Assembly (NCBI GenBank): GCA_014529385.2
Contig: CM043971.1
Span: 27,692,769-27,756,768 of the forward strand
Length of the DNA stretch: 64,000 nt
Direction of reading: 5' to 3'
From: Adiantum capillus-veneris
Taxonomy: Eukaryota; Streptophyta; Polypodiopsida; Polypodiales; Pteridaceae
Below the pieces are notes generated by a model that saw nothing but the letters and a program-made list of their open reading frames with translations, had not been told where the DNA came from and searched no databases. Of this stretch, positions 20,497 through 31,196 are shown piece after piece. How positions within the stretch are numbered: position 1 is the first letter of the stretch; each line of letters begins with the position of its first letter. Position numbers and translations under genes: made by a program.

Positions 20497-21076
20497 ATGG
20501 ATCAGTGGAGGAAGAGTCTTGGCATGAATAAGATGGTTATGGTGATGATGGTGGTGGTTCTAGCGCTTCATGTGTGCGCAGCACAGGTGGTGCTCCTGGC
20601 CCAGACGCAGCAACTGTAACTATCGTCTTCCTCCCTTAATGATACTGTTTTTAATTTATGGCTGCCAGACTATTAACGCTGTTGCAATATTTATTTATTT
20701 GATAACGCGACGTACTGTGTCTAATTGCTTGCTTGGTTGACATTAATTTGGGAGTGCACATCCACGTCTGCCCTACGTCGGTAAACTGTGCTATATTCTT
20801 TCCGATTGCAGACAGATCGATATGGATGACGGCCTTTCGCCTGACCCCGCCACCAGGGCCTTGTGCCAGCCTCTCCCCGATACACCACGGCTGCAGCTAC
20901 AGCGCTTAAAGATCTTCGTGTGCTCACCTGAGCCAGACGGTGTACTTCCTGTCAAAAACCACTACCACCACCATCCCCACGACCACGGTGCCCCTGATTC
21001 CAGCTCCCCAGCTCCCGCCATAGTTGGTGGCTCTCAGCCCACTACCGCTCCACTTTGTGCCGCCATCAATCACTAG
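20497..21076 (+). CDS. Candidate small secreted protein, two exons
   Basis: Exon 1 is 20,497-20,615 and exon 2 is 20,812-21,076; the intron has a GTAACT donor and TTGCAG acceptor, and the join keeps the frame (split codon CT/A). The product is about 127 residues. It starts MDQWRKSLGMNKMVMVMMVV and continues VLALHVCAAQ: a short basic head, a hydrophobic run and a small-residue site, together a good signal peptide. The rest has ALCQPLPDTPRLQLQ, a His-rich stretch (HYHHHPHDH) and a Ser/Pro/Ala-rich tail ending with Cys. I recognise no family. The region is richer in G and C than its surroundings. A splice-donor-like GTAAGC at 21,230 and the frame 21,469-21,552 could mean further or alternative exons. 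Without splicing, exon 1 stops after 40 codons. Confidence 0.4.
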
Positions 21077-21232
21077 TTTGGTCGGGGCTCATGCGTCTTC
21101 CCCTTTAGTCTTTACCACCATACTGCATATGCCACAAAAATTTATTGGCAGACATATTTGCGACCGCAAGGCATTCCCTGTGCCGAGATCGGGGAAGTTC
21201 TCACCCACCTTGTCCTCACTGATCCAAGTAAG

Positions 21233-21345
<113 letters not shown>

Positions 21346-22756
21346 TCTCCTGACTCCCTTGGCTTTTGTGTGGGCTCCTGTTTTCCCAATTTAGATACAA
21401 CTTTCCAGTTATATGCGCTTTCCAAGTCTTATCGAAGTTCGTCCTGATAAAAATACTTGATGTAGGTGAGGGTCTCTGCCGCTATCCTGCCACCACTGAA
21501 GAAGCGCGCCAACTCTTGTCCGAAATCTCCATGCAGGGAAAACATAGCTAGTCACCGTCACCCTTGTGACATATTCCTCAACTACGTTGCCGCTAGGTTT
21601 GTCACGTTGAAGACTATATGCAACTCAGGGTCTTGTTCCCGATCAATCATCTTCTTTAACTCCACCATATTCGTGGCTACTATTGATCTTCCTTTCAAAA
21701 TCTCCATTTCCACTATTATTCTTAGACGACCTAATTATCTTGTTCATCTGAATTGAATATATCCGTTAATTTCTTTCAAACTGTATTTTGTTAAGTTTTC
21801 AGAGTCTAATCTGTCTCAAAAAATTGATTCTTAGCACATATTGAAAATACAAAAAAGGAATGGATTGGAAGTTTGGAAAACATCTCCTCATTCATGATTT
21901 CTCTCTCTCACGGACAAGCATCTATACGGCTCAACAATTTCAGTTTCATTCTTATTTTTATAGTGTTGTATCTCTCTCACCTATATTTGTTGATTGTTCT
22001 CATCATAGGATCTAAGGAATCTTATAACATACAATCAATCATGTGATTGTAATGAGTTTGAACTAGTGCTATGCATAGCATAACTCTTATCCTTGTTGTT
22101 TTCTATTAACGCTAGCCATCTCAAAGAGGATATTAGATTGCCTTCACAAAGAAAAGTTATTCAAGGTATGTTTCTAGTAATATGGATTTTTTAATGGTTG
22201 GTGTTAGACATCCATCAAAAGTACTTCATCAACTTATGGTGGAAAAATGATATTCTTATTTCACCATTGTGTTACTACTATTGGCTTTCTACTAACTTGT
22301 AGCATCAAACTAGTAGGAGACATTGTGGATGTATCTTTGTGTCCACAATCTCTGTTCTCTACTTGGGGGGTTCACCGTTAAGTACCCTCCTATATAACGT
22401 GCATTCACGGGGTATTAAAAAAACCCCTCTTTTAATATGTTTGAATGAATAAAATGACCCCTTATTTTATAAAATTTTCTCAAAATTGAATATAGAGACA
22501 CATTATTTTAATGTATCTCTTGTACATTGACTAAAATTGTTGCATTTTAAAACCCCTCCTTTTGAACGTACTCATGTTATACATTAGCATGATTACATAG
22601 TGCACCATCCGATAGGTCATAAAGCATGTTTAAAATACAAGTAAATATATCCTTATTTTGAATCTTCACTCTCATGTGTAACTAAGGCATAGTAGTGTGT
22701 TGCTTCCAAAAAAAATCAATGTACATAAATATATATATCTTTAGGAGCTACAGAAT
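21346..22756. other. Intergenic, nothing assigned
   Basis: AT-rich DNA without recognisable transposon or gene apart from the weak exon-like frame 21,469-21,552 (CRYPATTEEARQLLSEISMQ), which lies just after an AG and could belong to the gene upstream. Confidence 0.3.
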
Positions 22757-22918
22757 TGTTGGAGCTATATAGAGAGCCCACACTTATGCTATATATAGCT
22801 AAGAGTCCCCACTATATATGTGTACTCAATGTGTGCTCTACACACACTTTGGGGATTGCAGGTGATTGTGTCATCTCTCTCTCTTCTCCCTCGTTTTGTG
22901 TCGCGTCTATCTTCAACA
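22757..22918 (+). mobile_element. Orphan short LTR with primer site
   Basis: 162 bp, TGTTGGAGCTATATAGAGAG to CTTCAACA, followed by TGGTATCAGAG (22,919-22,929), the Met-tRNA primer site. It shares ACACACTTTGGGG and a CCCCACTATATATG TATA-like block with the LTRs of elements A-D. It looks like a 5' LTR; no partner was found to the right within the window. Confidence 0.75.
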
Positions 22919-22929
22919 TGGTATCAGAG

Positions 22930-24635
22930 ATCTTCTCATCCACTAGATGGTGTTGTCCTCATTGAGTAGACGGTCGACCTTTTCTCAACCCGATTCATAA
23001 ATCGCACTTCTATGATTTATAGTAGATCGGGGCTACAAAGCATCTTTATAATTCAAGACACAGAAAAGTCGTATTTTTGTTTGTTTTTGTTTTTTTAATG
23101 AGAGACACTTTATTTATTCTTGAAGTGGGTGTTTAGTGCGTGAGCATGAACGTGCTAACTTTCTAAGAAATATATCCTCCTAGCATCCCCACAACTAGAG
23201 ACGTAGACACTTAGAAAGGATCCCCTTTGAGACGATGAAACTAAGCATGAATCTGTTCTAGGTTTTGTAACTAGTTCTATTGATGAGCGTGTATAGTTAT
23301 GGTATATGGTTTCGCAACTAGTTAAGTTCGTGCTTGTCCTAGGAGTGAAGACATCTCAAACCTATGTGATACAATTATGAGCTTAAGAATATTGTGACAT
23401 ACAAGTATTTACAGTCAACTGGACTATGTGTCCCCTCTTTGCTCGTGAGTGATATTATTTTAGGTGTTGTAGGGAGATGTTCACTTCTTGTTGGCGACCG
23501 TAAGACCTAAGGGAGTCGTCCTCTTCAGCGAGCAGAGGTGGCAGAAAAAGCAGTCGAAGTGTGCGGCCCTCTTGATGCCCACTCTATATTTGCGTGATGC
23601 CAAAATTAGAGCATCAATAATCTCTATGTATCTAATTGCTCTATATTTGGTTGATGCCAGTACTTGATACATAACGCTTTATATAGCCTAGGTACGTAGC
23701 AACTTTTAATGTTGTTGGTATACCTTCGTATTAGAGATTATTGTTGTTGGAACACTCATCATCCCGGTGAGCCCATTGTATTACATCCTATTGTAGAATC
23801 CTTGTCGCTTATAAACGTGCAAATAATGCTAGAGCTATGAGATCGTACAACAACTACTACATTTTGCCCAACTCTGTTGCGATGAGAATGGAAATGCTTT
23901 AAGATGCATTTGTACTTTCTTTCTTCAATATTTTTCTCAATCATAATCATCCCCCTCCTATCATGAGCAGACATTGTGCGTCCTAAAGATCCACCAAGCA
24001 CGTCTATCGCTGCTCGTCGAGAAACTCGCCCTGTGAAAAGTGATGTAACCTTTGAAAAACAAATTGTTGTTGACAAGTTTTACTTTAGTAGAAGTCGGGT
24101 GACATGTTTCATCTGTAAAATCCCTGTTAAAAGTATTCATAGCCCTATTATTATTACTTTTCTTTATTTTAAATAGAATCCTATTTTTACTTTGATTCTA
24201 TTTTAAGAGAATACAATGGGTCGCAGGCTAATATTATGGAGGTAGAGGGACACCTCTATTGCTTCGTGAGAAGCACACGATTACCATCGTCGGGCACTAT
24301 TCTGTTGTGGATTTGACTTGCGGCTCTAGTGGCTGCCCCATGCCGACTCAAGAGATTCATGTCTAGTCCTCTTGAGTTAATAAGCCTATTATTAGTGACC
24401 CAAAGACCTGCAAGAATTATTAACCTCCTCATTGAGTCGTCTTAAGTTGCATGAGCCTCAACGTTTTTTTTTGCAATTTTGCTATTTTTTAAAAAACAAT
24501 CATCACATCAAATTTGATAAGAAAAGATAATTGTGAGAGCCTTAAACGTTGTTTAACGAGCATTGTTTTTAAACTCATAAAAACGGCATCTGATGTGGAT
24601 CATTAAGTACATGATTGATTACTGCCTCATCATTC
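22930..24635. other. Unassigned AT-rich sequence
   Basis: Probably the interior of the element whose LTR is at 22,757, at least in part. I see no protein-coding frame, tandem array or second LTR in it. It ends where the 429-bp repeat begins at 24,636. Confidence 0.35.
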
Positions 24636-25064
24636 ATGCAGTTTGACACTTATTCTTTATACATCATGACTTTACTAATTCTTTTCTTGATGATGTGATA
24701 GATCATCTTTCATTTATCAGGGATCATGGAGCCTCGTGTCTTGTGGCAGAGACCTTGATGCTTATAATGGATATTCCATGGCACTATGGTTGTTATCATC
24801 CTATTTTACCCTTGTAATTGGTATTTCATAATGCTATCGTCTTATTGCACCCTTATCGTTGTTGGTTCTATGCTTGCATGCATCGTCTTCGTCATTGTTG
24901 CTATGGCTTGAATACACCCTTGTCATTGGTGAAATGGTTGTTATTGTCTTATTGCACCCCAATCTCCATTGGTGCTATGGTTGTTATAGTCCTATTGCAC
25001 CCTCGTCATCATTATCGTCAGTAGAGATTTGGCAGTTGTTACTATGCAACACTAATGTTTTGTA
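24636..25064. repeat. Dispersed 429-bp repeat, copy 2
   Basis: Equal in length to, and closely matching, 6,068-6,496 in the same orientation. Its right edge lies exactly where TNP2 coding sequence (AEGWL) ends, so it is either the natural 3' part of this CACTA family or an insertion that truncated TNP2. Confidence 0.75.
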
Positions 25065-27359
25065 TACCAACCAACCTTCTGCCATGCTACCCTCCGGACG
25101 TGCCTTTTGACGCACATATCCCTTAAGCGTTTTCATGAAACATTCTAAGAAGAACATCCATCTGGAATGAATTGTACCAGCTATTTCCACCTCATCAACT
25201 ATGTGAACAAGAAGATGCACCTGAATGGTTAGCATGGTAGTAGGAAAATGTTTCTCAAACATGCACACAAGCTCCGCAGCATTTAGTTTGGCGAATGGTA
25301 TGGAGTCTACGTTGATCTCCTTTGGTGAGATCCATTGCACCAGCTTTGCAAGTTTGTAGATTGTGTTACGGATGTCGAGAGACAAACATCCCTCAATGGC
25401 AACCAGTAAAATAAACTATAAGGTATGTGCAGCAATGATATTAAAGTCCACATTTTATGCAATGATATTAATGTCCACTATGAACGTACCTGACACATTT
25501 TATGCCAATCGTGTGACTTCAAACCGGTAAGCTTTCCTTCTTTAGTAAAACACATTCGGAGCGAGTGCATTACGCCAGTGGGGGTCCGCAAAGATCGAAT
25601 GGTCTCTTTTACTTTGCGTTATTGGGCTCCTATGAAAATCCATGGTGCTTTAGCGAGTTTATCGATCCATCAGACGCTGTTTGCGGCCAATATTGCTCCA
25701 TACGATCCACATTTCTAAGGTCAACTCTGGCTTCCAAAGTATCTTTCTTGCCGGTCAGATGGTCCCATAGTAGATTACCCACATTCTTGAATATGTGCAT
25801 TGGATCGAGCAAGTGATTGATCATGAGTCGGGGCCAGTATGGTAACTCGTACCATAGAGATAGTCTCTTCATCCCTGGAGGCAATCCGTCATCGCACATC
25901 TCATTCTGCTCTAACCATGCTTCTGCAGACATCCTTGGTGGCTCTCTTCCCAAAAAGCCGTCGTGTAACACATGATTCTCTGGAAGATACGCTTGATGAC
26001 CTTCGTAGATTTGCTTCTTCAGTGAGGGTGCCCTACGTGCATTCAGTCTAGGTCCACATGTGACCCATGCTCTGTATCCGCTTGTTTGAAGCCCTACATG
26101 TATACACATGATAATAGATCAACTTTGGGAAAAAACAAGATTTACAGTGTCTGAGTAAGGAGTGTCAATAGATCACCTGAGCATTCTGTTAGCCCGGGAT
26201 AGTCATGCATGGTCCACATTAGAATGCCTCTGATCAAAGCATTCCGTCGTCCTGTGTGTCGGCTCGTATCCACCACCTCTATGCCAATCCACAATTGTTG
26301 TAGCTCTTCCAATAGTGGACGAAGATACACTTTCTTGGCAAAATCCGACCATGTTCCATCTATATGTTTCCAGGCTGCGCAATCTGCAGGAATTCGTAGC
26401 ACACCATCCGAAGATTTATTCTCCTCATGCCATAATGCTAGGGTGGCCATGGACTTACATTCGAAGAAATGCTTGATGCGAGGAAGCAGAGGAAAATGTC
26501 GCAAAACCTTTTGTGGAATTTCTGTCCCATGGAGATCTACTCGATATCTTTCGGAATCACATTTCGGACACTTCTCCATATCTATGTATTCCCCTCTGAA
26601 AAGAATGCAGTCATTAGGACAAGCGTGGATAGAATTGTAATCCATCCCCAAGTTTCGCAAAATCTTTCTTGCTTCATCTCCGGAATCTGGCATCACATTG
26701 TCAGCTGGTAGTATGTGCTCTTTCAGCAATCTACACAACATAAAAATACGATACAGTCATGTAAAAATCTATCAGATCATTATACATTTAGAGTTTTATT
26801 AAAGTAAACTAATTGTAATAGATCACCTGAAAAGCGCTGTGACGCTAGTGTCACTCCATCCAAACTTTGTCTGCATGTTGAGAAGAACCAAGAGTGCTTT
26901 CAATCTAGACATACGTGCTCCATTATACAATGGCGTATCGGCTTCACTTTTCATATCATCATAGATAAGCCTTTCTGAATCCATGATCGTCTCGATCATT
27001 TCATTAATCTCGGGCTCAAACATTGCCTCGTTGGGAATGTGCTCTGCATGATCATCCCCCGAGCTGTCAGAGGCTACATCTTGTGGCCTCACATATGCTG
27101 CTTGACCAAAGCGCTTGCGAACACGTCTATTGGGTTTCAAGATTGCTGCTTGTTGGCCAGCGTCAGAGTCCAACGAGTTATAATTGGCAACAAGTCGATC
27201 TATAATAGATGAATCGAACTCGCCAAATTCGCGAACGTGCTGTAAAGAAACACGTCTTGTCCGTCGCACAGCATGCTTGCATTGATTACAAGGACATAAG
27301 ACCCTCGTTGAGAGATAGGTGTTTCGGTTGGACGGTCCCACATCCTCGTCACTACTCAT
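25065..27359 (-). pseudogene. CACTA TNP2-type transposase gene, four exons, defective
   Basis: Exons on the minus strand: 27,359-26,827, 26,730-26,177, 26,093-25,490 and 25,415 to about 25,065, all with GT donors (twice CAG/GTGATC) and AG acceptors. Exon 1 has the Transpos_assoc motif (CPCNQCKHAVRRTRRV). Exon 2 has ACPNDCILFRGEY, EKCPKCDSERYRVD, KVLRHFPLLPRIKHFF and DYPGLTECSG, typical of Transposase_21. Exon 3 has TCGPRLNARR, KKQIYEGHQAYLP and MINHLLDPMHIFKNV; exon 4 is DUF4218 (VHLLVHIVDEVEIAG, KARPEGSMAEGWL). Two defects: about 70 residues are missing after GTWSDFAK, including the segment that normally carries the LGLxxDGxNPF Asp, and exon 3 changes frame near 25,650 before LRMCFTKEGKLTGLKSHDWH. 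The 3' end is cut at the 429-bp repeat. In autonomous elements this protein cuts and joins CACTA ends in the nucleus. Confidence 0.85.
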
Positions 27360-27419
27360 AATGAGGATAAAAATCTTATAACCTGGACAACAAATTTAAT
27401 ATTCTATTGGCATTCTTCG

Positions 27420-27420
<1 letters not shown>

Positions 27421-27515
<95 letters not shown>
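27421..27515. repeat. (CT)n microsatellite
   Basis: About 95 bp of CT repeats about 60 bp upstream of the TNP2 start codon (minus strand), within the CACTA 5' region. Confidence 0.95.
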
Positions 27516-27517
<2 letters not shown>

Positions 27518-27814
27518 CTCACATTCTCTAGTCATGTCCAATCCCCGCACACCTCGGTCTAGAGGTGCACGGAGATCAGAACCACCGGGTTATAATCTCG
27601 TCTTTATTGGTCAATACCTATATTTGTGGGTACAAGAAATCTACACACCCACGTCTACATGATACTGCATGTAGTGGACAAAACCCCTTTGCCTCTTCTC
27701 TAGCTGTAGCACTTCACAGCATCTTAACATCTTTTCACATTAAATTTTTTCACTGTTCGTCTAACTCTAAACCCTAAACCGTAAGTAATTCTTGCGTGGA
27801 CTCGATCTAACGTA

Positions 27815-27947
27815 AATAAGGGTAAATCTAAATAAACGTAAATCTAACTAAAAATAAACCTAAATCTAACTTAACGTAAGTCTACATCTAACCTAATCTT
27901 TAACGTCTTTTGGGATAGTTTCCTACGACGTTATAACTCTCTTCTTC

Positions 27948-27987
<40 letters not shown>

Positions 27988-28690
27988 ACCTAAATAAAAC
28001 TAAGTCTAATCTAATATAACATAAATCTGAATCTAACGTAAATTATGTTATATTGAAAACAAAGAACTAAACTAACAGGGATTATAAGAACCTTAAAACT
28101 GATTTAACACATAATTTTTCACATAACTCGGCAAGAGTTGGCATTCTCATCACTAAAGTTGTGAGAGTTAACTTCCGGCGGTGACGCTGCCTCATCTCCA
28201 TCCACATCTGGCGACAGCAATTGGCCCTTTAGACCGTTCTTGCTCTTGTTACGAACTTTGAAGTTGTTGTTGAATGACTAGAGGTTGTTTAGATGGTCAT
28301 TGTGTTGGGGATGTAGTGACTCTTGTCGCCCTGAAGATCCACCTTCTTCCCTATCTTCTGAAGACATTTCACCAGTACTTTTGGATCCACGGAGCCCACC
28401 ATGAGTGAACGCAGCAATACCCTATATTCCATTGAGGGCTTTCTTCACCCGCTTCATGCAGGCATCGTAGTCTATGGAGACCTAAATCTAATCTAATATA
28501 ACGTAAATCTAAATCTTGCGTAAATAAACGTAAATCTAGTTAAAAATAAACCTAAATCTAATCTAATTTAACTTACATAAACATAAATCTAATTTAACGT
28601 AAGTCTACATCTAACCCAATCTTTAACGTCTTTTAAGATAGTTTCCTACGACGTTATAACTCTCTTCGTCTTGTGTGTGTGCGCGTGTGT
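27815..28690. repeat. Direct duplication in the CACTA 5' region
   Basis: A segment of about 150-200 bp with AAATAAACGTAAATCTA, AACGTAAGTCTACATCTAAC and TAGTTTCCTACGACGTTATA, ending in a TG repeat, occurs at 27,815-27,981 and 28,490-28,690; a third trace (TTAGTTTCTTACGACGTTAA) is near 28,842. The copies are about 710 bp apart. The interval between has no gene that I can identify. Confidence 0.7.
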
Positions 28691-28874
28691 GGATGTGTGT
28701 GCCAATAAAAAGAAATAAATGGTATAACCTTTCTATCACCCATGCCAAGTATGATAGATTGATTATGCCATTTCCCTCTTGAATAATAGGTCTTGAGTTC
28801 AACTCCTCATCGGCTAGATCTTTAGGTCTTTTAATTTTAATTAGTTTCTTACGACGTTAAATTAGTTTCTCTCT

Positions 28875-29070
28875 CTTTCTCTCTCAATGTGTGTGCGTTT
28901 TTTTGGATCGTATGCATGTTTTCTCTCTCTTTTCCTCTCTCAATGTGTGCGTTTTTTGTTTATGCATGTTCTCTCTCTCTTTTCCTCTCTCAATGCGTGC
29001 GTTTTTTGTTTATGCATGCTCTCTCTCTCTCTTTTCCTCTCTCAATGTGTGTGTGCATTCTTTGTTTATG
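28875..29070. repeat. Tandem repeat, about 62 bp, four copies
   Basis: Units with TTTTCCTCTCTCAATGTGTG followed by CGTTTTTTGTTTATGCATG. Open frames across this and the adjoining CT and GT runs (28,887-29,577) are low-complexity products and not genes. Confidence 0.85.
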
Positions 29071-29098
29071 TATGTGTGTGTGCGTTTTTGTTTATGTT

Positions 29099-29103
<5 letters not shown>

Positions 29104-29170
<67 letters not shown>
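29104..29170. repeat. (CT)n microsatellite
   Basis: About 67 bp of CT. Confidence 0.95.
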
Positions 29171-29174
<4 letters not shown>

Positions 29175-29292
29175 AACACTATGTGTGTGTGTGTATGTGT
29201 GTGTGTGAGAGAGAGAGAGAGGGAGAGAGAAAGAGGGGAAGGGAACATGAGAATGAGGAGAGGGAAGGAGCATACCTGCCTCTCCCTCCTTT

Positions 29293-29295
<3 letters not shown>

Positions 29296-29385
<90 letters not shown>
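29296..29385. repeat. (GT)n microsatellite
   Basis: About 90 bp of pure GT, followed by a short GA run (29,399-29,420). Confidence 0.95.
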
Positions 29386-29386
<1 letters not shown>

Positions 29387-29501
29387 AGAAGAAAAAAAGA
29401 GAGAGAGAGAGAGAGAGAGGGAGAGTGTTACCTGCTCCTTGCTTGAGGGCGCCGAAAAACTCAGATCTGAGATCTGAGTTTTTGGGCGCTCTCGGTTATT
29501 T

Positions 29502-29646
29502 TTTTAGCCCAGTCGGCATCGCTATGAGCGTCGCTATGAACGTCGCAAATTTCTTTGTAAATTTGCGACGCTCATAGCGACGCCGGGAATTTTATTTTTG
29601 AGCGTCACTGTGTGAGCGTCGCTAATATGAATAGCCTCTTGTAGTG
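29502..29646 (-). repeat. CACTA 5' subterminal repeats and terminus
   Basis: CGTCGCTATGA and its complement form an inverted pair around CTTTGT: 29,531-29,552 against 29,559-29,580, one mismatch. The terminus CCTCTTGTAGTG ends at 29,646, and E1 integrase coding sequence begins at the next base. The 3-bp target duplication should read AAG on the right. Confidence 0.85.
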
Positions 29647-30602
29647 AAGCTAAGCCGTCTATGCTCTGCTTGTGCTGTATAATAATTTATTGCTTCTTCC
29701 CTGTCCAGCTGCAGTCTTTCCAAGTTGATGATGTGATCTCTCAAATGCATGTTGGGTTGTTGAAGTTGGCTTGCCATTACTCTGAGACTTTGTAGTTGCA
29801 CTTCAATGGGCAAGATTGGTTCCTTACCAAATACTAGATGATACGGTGTGAATCCCAAGGATGTACGAAATGAAGTTCTGTAGGCCCATAAAGCTGATAG
29901 TAGATACTTATCCCAGTCTCCGGGATGATTGTTTACCTGCTTGGTAATAATTTTAGAAACCATTCCATTTACCTTTTCAACTAGGCCATTACATTGAGGG
30001 TAATATGGTGAAGAGTGCCTCCTTGTAATGCCCAGTTTCTGCATTAATTCTCCTACCAAGTCTGCTCTGAAACCTGGCCCTCTATCAGAGATGATCTCTA
30101 AAGGTGTGCCAAACCTACAGCATATGTGCTCGTAGATAAATTTAGCTACCTCTACCGTTGTGATTCTAGTGGTGGCTGTAGCCTCTGCCCATCTAGTCAT
30201 GTAGTCGACCCCCATGATAATGTAGAATTTTCCTGAGTTGGCCCTAGGTAATGGCCCAATGGCATCGATACCCCATTTTTCAAATGGGCCATATGAGAGA
30301 ATAGGTGTCTGTGGTTCAGGCATAAGTGACCTAGTGCCGGCCTTTTGACACAACTTACACGTTTTGCACCAATGGTGTATATCACGGTTGAGGCTAGGCT
30401 ATATGAAGCCTGCGTTCAAGATTTTCCTACTTGTTATGTCTAGGGCAAAGTGACCACCACAAACCCCATCGTGACAGCTAGCAATTACTCCCGTGATTTC
30501 GTGAGAGAGAGGGACCTTCCTCAGTATTTGGTCCTTACCCTTACAGTAAAAACCATCATTGATGAGTCGATACCTTGTGGCCTTCCGCGTCAGCCATTGC
30601 TT
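29647..30602 (-). pseudogene. E1 integrase, two nonsense stops, truncated
   Basis: The N-terminal zinc finger is readable (GVIASCHDGVCGGHFAL, then HHWCKTCKLCQK), with a stop after GFI at the usual GYYWP Trp codon and another stop after TKG at its upstream end. The core keeps all three catalytic residues: D in WGIDAIGPLP, D in IISDRGPGF and E in PQCNGLVEKVNGMV. The C-terminal part follows (PYHLVFGKEPILPIEVQ) and ends at AEHRRLS, where the CACTA terminus begins. It would have inserted element cDNA into chromosomes. Confidence 0.85.
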
Positions 30603-31196
30603 CTATCCCTTTGTTAAATCTGATGGGCATTCCCCTGTTTCAAAAAAATGCATGATGTCAGGCAAGGCATCACTACCTTGAAATAGAGGGAGCTTTAGTT
30701 TTATTGCTCCAACCACCACTTCCTGTAGTCTTTCACTTGCTAGGGCATCTGCTTCTTGGTTTTGAGCCCTTGGGATATGGTATATTTGAACTTCTTCAAA
30801 CTTACCCAACAAGGTTTTTACACCACTTAAGTGAGTCCTTAAACTAGGATTCTTGCATGTCCATGCTCCATTTACTTGCCTTACCAGAAGTAGAGCATCC
30901 CCAAATACATTAAGGCGTTGTACACCTTGCGAGATGCACCATTGTAGACCCTTGGTTAGTGCTGCATAATCAGCTTCATTGTTAGAATGTGAATCTAACA
31001 ATTGGCCCAACGAAAATACCTTTGTCCCTTTGTCATCAAAGACCACTATGCCTACAGCTGCTTTGTCGGACGCTCGCTTGTAGGCTCCATCAAAGTAGAG
31101 AGAGTATGCTCTTTCTACCATCGGTGGTACTGGAGGTAATCGGACTTCTCCTTCCTTAGATTGCTTCTCCTTCCTTTCAAAGACTTGGTAGGTCAT
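30603..31196 (-). pseudogene. E1 second (plant-type) RNase H
   Basis: Contains YSLYFDGAYKRASDKAAVGI, NNEADYAALTKGLQW, LNVFGDALLLVRQVNG and HIPRAQNQEADALA: the D, E, D, D pattern of the RNase HI-like domain found in addition to the retroviral-type RNase H in Tat elements. All four acidic positions are present. It starts in a different frame from the upstream polyprotein (shift near 31,196, where the upstream frame ends RASLGAS). It is thought to remove RNA from RNA/DNA hybrids during replication. Confidence 0.85.

Larger units (their letters stand above)
24636..29646 (-). mobile_element. CACTA (En/Spm) transposon, partial
   Basis: A minus-strand TNP2 gene (25,065-27,359), a 2.1-kb upstream region full of microsatellites and a right terminus CCTCTTGTAGTG at 29,635-29,646 preceded by TAGCGACG subterminal repeats. 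Gene orientation makes the right end the 5' end. No matching CACTACAAGAGG start was found to the left. The plus-strand CACTA ends at 2,690-6,067 share the subterminal motif and the 429-bp repeat, so one large element rearranged by later insertions is possible. The right end lies inside the integrase of E1. Confidence 0.75.

Noticed and set aside
27763-27776. CTAAACCCTAAACC, telomere-like
   Set aside because: Only two heptamers; chance or a telobox-like motif, not an interstitial telomere array.
28887-29577. Long open frames rich in Ser/Leu, Cys/Val and Arg/Glu
   Set aside because: They read through CT, GT and GA microsatellites; open frames of this type arise in all frames of dinucleotide repeats.
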